Below are positions 57,932-64,000 of a stretch of DNA of 64,000 nt, piece by piece. This stretch comes from Mycocentrospora acerina (taxonomy: Eukaryota > Ascomycota > Dothideomycetes > Pleosporales). The translations under genes were made by a program, and so were the position numbers. The notes under the pieces are model-generated. The model saw only the letters and a program-made list of their open reading frames with translations. It was not told where the DNA came from and searched no databases. The stretch is taken from NCBI GenBank assembly GCA_022701365.1, contig JAKUHH010000201.1, forward strand, positions 682,001 to 746,000, in the 5' to 3' direction. The number at the start of each line of letters is the position of its first letter. Position 1 is the first letter of the stretch.

Positions 57932-60248
57932 ATGACACCGCGCCAGGATCCGCGCTTGCGGCCGCAGCTTCCTCGTAATGTCTCGTCTCGCTCCAAGCTG
58001 TCCATCCTCTCGCCTGCGCACTCCAACGAGGCAGACGACGAGCGCAGCCTTTCTGACCACAGCTCGGACATGGAGTCAAACACCTCCCAGCCCCGCTATG
58101 AGGGCGAGGATACCAGGTTGACCAGCGACAGAGAGCTGTCGGGGTTCTACATGTACGGATGGGCTGCAGAGGTACATATTTTCTGTCTGCTTGCTAGAGA
58201 GCTGTGAACAACAACAACATGGCTCCTTCTCCGCGTCTGCTTCCAGCCTGTAGAAACATTCATCCCCGTGGTTACGCGCCCGGCTTGTGCTCCAGTCACC
58301 ATCCCTTCAGGATGCAATGTACGAAGCCCCGACTAACTCCCCCAGGTCTTTGTTGTATGCGGCATAGGCTCCTTCATCCCCGTTACCCTCGAGCAACTTG
58401 CCCGCGAGAATGGCGTTCTTCTCGCTGACCGCAACACCCCGTGCAAAGCATCACTACCCACCGTCTCACCCTCGTCCTTCACCACCCTCTTCAGACCCCA
58501 TGCAGACAAAGGACAATGCGTAGTGCGTATTCTCGGCGTGGAGATCAACACGGCCAGCTTCGCAATGTACACATTCAGCATCTCTGTCCTGATACAGGCT
58601 CTCCTCATAATCAGCATGAGCGGTGCCGCAGACCACGGTAGATTCAGAAAGACATTTCTGGTTTGGTTTGCCGTCATAGGCAGCGCAGCGACCATGCTCT
58701 TCATCGGCGTCGTTCCGCAAATATATATCCTAGGAGCCGTGCTGGCCATCATTGCAAACACCTGCTTCGGCGCAAGTTTTGTGTTGTTGAACAGCTTCCT
58801 ACCGCTGTTGGTGAGGTTTCATCCCACGGTCAAGTACGCGAATTCCAACACAGACTACTCTGATATTGATGAGTATGAAGAGGACTTTGAAGAGGGCGAA
58901 GAGTTTGAGAATGCACAAATCGTGCAAGGAGTACGTTATGCAACTTCTCTCTCTCGTCACGAGGGCGTGCTCGATGAAGTTGCAGACGCGACGACTGCCC
59001 TTCTACCAAGCCTCCGCTCAGCCGCGGACCTTACCATCCCACGCCCAAAGAGTCGTGCAGTTCCATCTCCAGAACTTGCCTTGTCGACAAAGATATCGTC
59101 CTACGGTATCGCAATTGGATATATTGCCGCACTGCTCGTACAGACAATCTCCATTGTCATCGTGATCGCATTCAAGTCCTCCAACTTTGGCCTTCGCCTT
59201 GTCCTCTTCATCATCGGGGCGTGGTGGGCAGTCTTCACATTTCCTGCAGCCACATGGCTGCGTCCTCGCCCAGGTCCTCCCCTTTATATTGGAACTCGCA
59301 CATCCAAACTCGGCACCGCATTTGCCTACTTCAAATACTCATGGAAGTCCCTCGCGCGAACCGCAACCCATGCCAGAGACCTAAAAGATGTGCTCCTTTT
59401 TCTCGCGGCATGGTTCCTCCTATCCGACTCCATCGCTACCGTCAGCGGTACAGCCGTCCTTTTCGCCAAGACTACTCTCGGGATGTCCTACGCCATGCTC
59501 GCCCTCATCAACATAATCACCACCATTTCTGGCGTGCTGGGTGCATTCCTTTGGTCGCGTCTCGCCAACTTTTTCCACCTCACCCCCACCCAAACCATTT
59601 TGCTCTGCATTGCACTCTTCGAAGTCATCCCCATCTATGGACTCCTAGGTTACCTTGCGCCTATTCAGCGTTTGGGATACTTGGGCCTGCAGCAGCAGTG
59701 GGAAATGTACCCTCTAGGCGCAGTGTACGGCTTCGTACTCGGCGGGTTGAGCAGCTACTGTCGAGCGCTGTTTGGCGAACTAATCCCGCCAGGCCACGAG
59801 GCGGCGTTTTACGCATTATACGCCATTACAGACAAAGGGAGCAGTGTCTTTGGACCTGCGATTGTTGGCGCAATTACCGATGCATATGGGGAGATTAGAC
59901 CTGTAAGTCCTCTATCTCTTTTTCGTTTAAATCTAACCCTGACACCCCGTACCCACACCCAAAGGAAAATTGATAACACGCTAACTTTCTTTTTTTTTCA
60001 CCTAGGCGTTTTGGTTCCTCGCTCTCCTCGTTGGGATCCCCTTCCCTATTATGATATTCGTCAACGTCGACCGCGGACGCGAAGAAGCAATCGCGCTGGC
60101 AAGGAAACTTGACGACGATGAGGATGACGACACCCGACGACAACAAGAAGATCAGCAACGACGGCAACAATATGAAGAGGATGAGGCTGACTTGTCGGAA
60201 GAAGTGGTCAGTCATTTACACGCGAGCTATTCCTACCAACGTTCATGA
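57932..60248 (+). CDS. ATG22: Autophagy-related protein 22, vacuolar amino-acid effluxer
   Basis: Atg22 is a vacuolar membrane protein of the major-facilitator type that exports amino acids released by autophagy. Model: exon 1 57932-58171, intron 58172-58345 (174 bases), exon 2 58346-59902, intron 59903-60005 (103 bases), exon 3 60006-60248; 679 residues. The N-terminus is a soluble Ser/Arg-rich stretch ending in ELSGFYMYGWAAE, which joins VFVVCGIGSFIPVTLEQLA. About twelve hydrophobic segments follow, with the typical acidic loop (YSDIDEYEEDFEEGEEFE) in the centre. Conserved late segments are SSYCRALFGELIPPGHEAAF and ITDKGSSVFGPAIVGAITD. Exon 3 gives AFWFLALLVGIPFPIMIF and a charged cytosolic tail. 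An upstream in-frame ATG at 57827 would lengthen the protein by 35 residues; 57932 fits the family better. Confidence 0.94.
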
Positions 60249-61345
60249 AGCGAGCAATTTTTTTTCCTTACATCAGCGTAGGCATTAGAGTAGTATCTTT
60301 TTCGGATTCGTTTGGTTTGTTGGGTCTGTTTTTAAACGAGCAAGGTGTTTGTTTGTTTGTTTGTTTGTTTGTCTGTTTGAACCGCACGAATGCATGATTG
60401 GCGTTGGATATGAATGTGGAATTGAACTGGAAGAATAGGATAGGATTGGATAGGATAGGATAGGATAGGGTAGAACGAGGAACGATAGAGTTGGACTTAA
60501 TAACGATATGATAAGCGAGTAGGTAGGTAAGAGGGAAACATTTATATAGTTAATGTGTTGGATGTCTTGCCATGTCATTCATGCATGCCTTGATAACATT
60601 GCATTGTCTCTGGACTGGCTTTGTGGCTCAAGGTTGTCTACTGATTTTGCTAGCAGGCGGTAAAATTTCATGACGCTGCTAATGTTGGGGAAGACCAGCT
60701 GCTACAATAGTTCAGGACATGTGCACAGGTCAGGCAAAGCAGATGCCAATCTTTCAAAATTGGGATGCAAAAGTGTGTTATTCTTTCTATCTGTATACCA
60801 CACTCCACTCTTCTTGTACATCCTCACAGTTCTTCTACTCTTCTTCTTCTTCTTTCTTCTTCACCAAATTCATCTGTCAAGTCTTGTCAGCGCCGATTCT
60901 ACACAGATGTGGCGAGAAAGAATGTGCAGTATATGCGTGTCTCAGAAGGAAGGCAACGGAAAATATCCACATGGTTTTGCGCTCTCGGTGGTATTTATGA
61001 TTTACATCCGAAAGTTTTGCATCATCGACGTTTGAGGGGAGGAGGATTGGGAAGGGCTTACCTTGGTTGATGTTGTATGGGAGACGGGCTGATTGCACCC
61101 TTTTGTCTTGTCTTGACAACATGGTGTGTCAAATGTGCCAAGAACGGCATGCCACATGATGGCGAAGCGCATGAGCGTTCGATGGAGCGAGACAGCCTTT
61201 ATGGCTTTGGTTCCAATGTACCATCAGGGGAGGGCAGGCTGAGGCATGGCGAAGTACAAAATACCATACTTTGGCCTTACATAAGAGGCTGCCAAGTAGG
61301 TAGCTGCATGTATGTGCCTGACCGAGTGCCAGGAGTAGTGAGCGC
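60249..61345. repeat. Convergent 3' spacer with TTTG and GGATA repeats
   Basis: ATG22 (plus) and TMA16 (minus) end facing each other. Soon after ATG22 come a TTTG tetramer array (about 60343-60377) and a GGATA pentamer array (about 60436-60472). A TTC-rich tract lies at about 60830-60865. Overlapping frames around 60670-61120 resemble nothing known. Confidence 0.6.
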
Positions 61346-61940
61346 TCAAGACATGCCCTTTGGAGGGAAGGTAGAATCCTTTTTGAATCCTTCCTTTGAA
61401 ATCCTGGCAAACTTGAGTGTCGCTAGACCAGACCATTGGCCGTTCCATTCCTTGAGTTTCTTCAGGTTGTCAGCGTCCTCAAGGTCAGGCACCCAGAAAC
61501 CAGAATCGTATTCATTCTGCTCCATGGCCTGGTTCTGCTCTAAGAGAGTTTGACGAGTGCTTGGTGGTCGTCCAGCGCGGCGCTCAGCCTTGAGGGTGGC
61601 AACTTCCTCATCATCGCGACCTAGATAGTCCTCGATCATGGCCTGAGTTTCCGCGACGCTAAGCGGAGCATCATGCTCTGTTGTGTAGGACTGAAAGGAC
61701 TTTATCCTCATCACTAAAGATAGTCAGTCGAGCTGTACATACCAAGCGTCCTATACAAGCATACGTACAGTGGGGACGGTTCTGCTTGGTTCGCAGAGAT
61801 GAGAGGCGGTTGAGCCGGTCATCTCTAGCACTTGCCCGCTGGAGACGCTGCGTGTTGCGACTCCCCTCATGCAAAGCTGCGTTCGGACCCTTCTTCTTCG
61901 AGATCTGCTTCTGCACTTTGCTCAGGCGATTGCTCACCAT
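61346..61940 (-). CDS. TMA16: Translation machinery-associated protein 16 (TMA16)
   Basis: Tma16 is a small basic protein bound to late nuclear pre-60S ribosomes. Model: exon 1 61940-61769, intron 61714-61768 (55 bases), exon 2 61713-61346, 179 residues. Recognised segments are the basic start LSKVQKQISKKKGPNAALHE, then RNTQRLQRASARDDRLNRL and, in exon 2, AMIEDYLGRDDEEVATLKAE, RRAGRPPSTRQTLLEQ and FWVPDLEDADNLKKLKEWNG, which are typical of the family. The intron splits a Leu codon (PH-L-MRIKSF). It is divergent from EXO1, with 322 bases between the two starts. Confidence 0.93.
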
Positions 61941-62262
61941 CTTGTCGAGAGTGGTGTTGAAGTGATGAATTCTCGCCTAGGAAAAATTTCAGGTTGTCTC
62001 GGTGGTCAGAGCTCCAACAAATGGCGCTAATGGTGACGCTAAGCTGGCGCGTTCCTGGCACTTCGCGTTGCGCTACGAATGCTCCACTCCATCGAGAACG
62101 GTACTTTGCCATACTCGTCTTTTCCGGGGCCCTGTTTCTTCTGCTTACTGCGGTGACAACCTGTGCTGCTGCTACCGTTGTTACGTTCACACATTATGCT
62201 TTAATAGCAGCTGCGAAGAAGCCACCCCCTGGATCTGACGCGTGAGTGGCGAGGGGTACAAG
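61941..62262. promoter_or_regulatory. Divergent TMA16-EXO1 promoter
   Basis: The 322 bases between two start codons must serve both genes. An exact ACGCGT hexamer (62238-62243) lies 20 bases before the EXO1 ATG and a GGCGCG stretch lies at about 62046. ACGCGT is the core of the yeast MBF site for G1/S genes; relevance here is inferred, and the closeness to the start codon means it may be in the leader RNA. Confidence 0.45.
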
Positions 62263-64000
62263 ATGGGCATCTCAGGTAAGCCGTCAGTCACGATATTGCC
62301 GACTGGATCTAATCAGTTTACAGGCCTCCTACCCTTGCTCAAATCGATTCACGAGCCATGTAACCTCAAGAAGTTCTCAGGCAAGACGCTGGGCGTTGAT
62401 GCCTATGGTTGGCTGCATAGAGGCACGGCTGCCTGTGCCATTGAACTGGCGCTTGACAAGCCCACGACCAAGTACGTTTCCACGCAATCAACACAAAGGC
62501 ACTAGCTTATGGCCAGGAAGATACATAGACTTCTGTATGGGTCGTGTCCGGATGCTTATCCATTTTGGAATCACGCCTTACCTCATCTTCGATGGAGGCA
62601 GCCTACCCAGCAAGGCTGGCACCGAGAAAGATCGACGAGAGAGGAGGAAAGAAGGAAAGAGGTTGGGACAGGAGTTGTTGAAAGTTGGCAAAGTATCCCA
62701 GGCTCATCAGGAATTGCAAAAGTCTGTCGACGTCACCCCAGAAATGGCCCAAAGGTTGATCGAGGAGCTCAAGCTCAACAACATACAATTCGTCGTAGCG
62801 CCGTACGAAGCCGATCCTCAGATGATCTATTTGGAGCGCAAGGGTATCATTGACGGCATCTTGTCTGAGGACTCGGATCTTCTGGTCTTCGGCGCCAAAT
62901 GCCTGATCACCAAGCTTGACAAGTACGGAGACTGTGTCGAAATCAGCCGGAACCGTTTCACGTCTTGTAAAGAGGTTAGCCTTGTAGGCTGGTCTGACGC
63001 CGAGTTTAGATGGATGGCAATCCTCAGTGGCTGCGATTATCTGCCAGGTATTGGTGGGCTAGGCTTAAAGACCGCTCACCGGATGTTGCGAAAGCACAAG
63101 ACGGTCGATCGCCTTGTTAAAGCTGCTCAATTTGATGGCAAATTGAAGGTTCCTGCTGGTTTCCTCGTGGCGTTCGATCAGGCTGAAAAGACGTTCCTAT
63201 ACCAATGGGTATTCTGTCCGGTCGCGAATCGGCTGGTCAATTTGACAGCTCTTGCAGATGGCATCAACATTGCTGATATGCCGTTCATTGGTGAAGAAGT
63301 ACCAGTGCATCTGGCCATGGGCGTAGCTCGGGGTAACCTGAATCCGTACACAAAGCTACCTTTCGCTATTGAAGGTAACTCCAAGTCGATCGGCAAACCT
63401 CTAGCTCCGTCACGTATTGCCTCTTCCGCTGTCCAAACCCCAGATTCGAAAGGATCGAAGCCGATCAATTCCTTTTTCAAACCTAAGCGCACACCACTGG
63501 CCGAGTTGGACCCGAACATCTTTACACCATCGCCAAGTCAGCAAGTGCTGCTTGAACAACAACGGAATAACAACGGATGGCCAGCAGTTCCCACTCCCCC
63601 CTCGACTTCACAACGAGTAGCTGTGCCCAGGACTGTGCCACACGGTTTGAGACGATCTATCACTGATCCGAATGGGGCCAGCCGATCTGTTCCAAACCCG
63701 TCTAAGAGACAAAGACTGTGCTCGGACTCTGTGGTTGGCGCTCTAGCAACAGGTGATGAGGGCGTTGTACGAAGTAAATTCTTCGCTTCGGCTGTACCCG
63801 ACCCAAGCCCATCCCTTCGCCTGACGAAAAATAGTAGAAGACGAACAACCCAAAGCTTCAGCTTACACTCCGACGATTTGGTCGAAGATGGCATGACGTT
63901 GGGTCTTGATCTTGAAGAAATTGCTTCACAACCGAAGAAGAAGATGAGGATCTTCTCGGAAGACTTTCAATCAAGCACGCAGAGCGATTCACAGTCGACG
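62263..64000 (+). CDS. EXO1: Exonuclease 1 (EXO1), 3' end outside the window
   Basis: Exo1 is a 5'-3' exonuclease/flap nuclease of the Rad2/XPG family, used in mismatch repair, end resection and meiosis. Model: exons 62263-62275, 62324-62471 and 62521 onward, open to the edge; 547 residues visible. The 13-base first exon gives MGIS and joins GLLPLLKSIHEPCNLKKFSG. The catalytic acids are all present: Asp30 (GVDAYGWLHR), Asp78 (LIFDGG), Glu150 and Asp152 (PYEADPQM), Asp171 and Asp173 (SEDSDLLVFG), and Asp226 (GCDYLPGIGGLGLKTA, with the helix-two-turn-helix after it). The second acceptor is the AAG at 62518-62520; the CAG five bases earlier would shift the frame. Past the nuclease domain is a disordered region with a PIP-like PINSFFKPK (about 364-372). 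The gene continues to the right. Confidence 0.95.

Noticed and set aside
17024..64000. Functional cluster of DNA repair and chromatin genes (ASF1, SMC6, HOP2, EXO1)
   Set aside because: They are scattered among unrelated housekeeping genes on both strands; co-location is best explained by chance.

Overview
This window is nuclear DNA from a filamentous ascomycete (Pezizomycotina). The evidence is about 22 protein genes at high density, introns mostly of 45-60 bases with GTRNGY donors and CTRAC-type branch sites, a Zn2Cys6/fungal-specific transcription factor, a FIG1 protein, an SKT5-type chitin synthase activator and a heterokaryon-incompatibility (HET) domain relic. A member of the Dothideomycetes is plausible, but the class cannot be proved from this sequence alone. 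Gene models were built by hand: reading frames were joined at splice sites that restore recognised protein families, and every join was checked for phase.

Layout. 1-993: broken HET-domain gene (minus), running off the left edge. 2077-7206: FIG1 (plus), cytosolic serine hydroxymethyltransferase (plus), an RNase T2 (minus). 9006-11833: a HAD/'Swiss Army Knife' RNA-repair-like protein (minus) divergent from a TOPORS-like RING protein (plus). 12267-12339: tRNA-Lys(CTT) (minus). 12889-15722: Zn2Cys6 regulator (minus). 17024-18007: ASF1 (plus). 19173-22003: SKT5/CHS4 (plus), whose CaaX box lies on a 12-base last exon. 22555-26353: SMC6 (plus). 27026-29953: F-box protein (plus). 30711-33458: APC2 (plus). 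33972-37928: TFIIIC TPR subunit (minus). 38468-39123: SYS1 (minus), divergent from COA6 (39542-40083, plus). 41221-42173: microbial-type PARG-domain protein (minus). 42990-43565: doubtful or decayed reading frame (minus). 43574-45346: mitochondrial Asn-tRNA synthetase (plus). 46356-47717: mitoferrin (plus, 8 exons). 48499-51105: SAP1/spastin-like AAA ATPase (plus). 51369-52266: HOP2 (plus, 5 exons). 53334-56763: MED14 (minus). 57932-60248: ATG22 (plus). 61346-61940: TMA16 (minus), divergent from EXO1 (62263 to the right edge, plus, 3' end missing).

The genes are mainly core housekeeping: chromatin and DNA repair (ASF1, SMC6, HOP2, EXO1), transcription (MED14, TFIIIC subunit), cell cycle (APC2), mitochondria (COA6, AsnRS, mitoferrin), membrane traffic and vacuole (SYS1, ATG22), wall synthesis (SKT5), mating/calcium (FIG1) and one-carbon metabolism (SHMT). 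They do not form a biosynthetic cluster or operon. No transposon, CRISPR array or viral insertion was seen.

No unmistakable new system was found. The points most worth checking are the SKT5 CaaX micro-exon, whose intron retention would remove the prenylation signal; the HET pseudogene; the PARG-domain protein with an altered signature; a possible RNase T2 without a signal peptide; and G-rich simple repeats recurring in the sense strand of 3' flanks.
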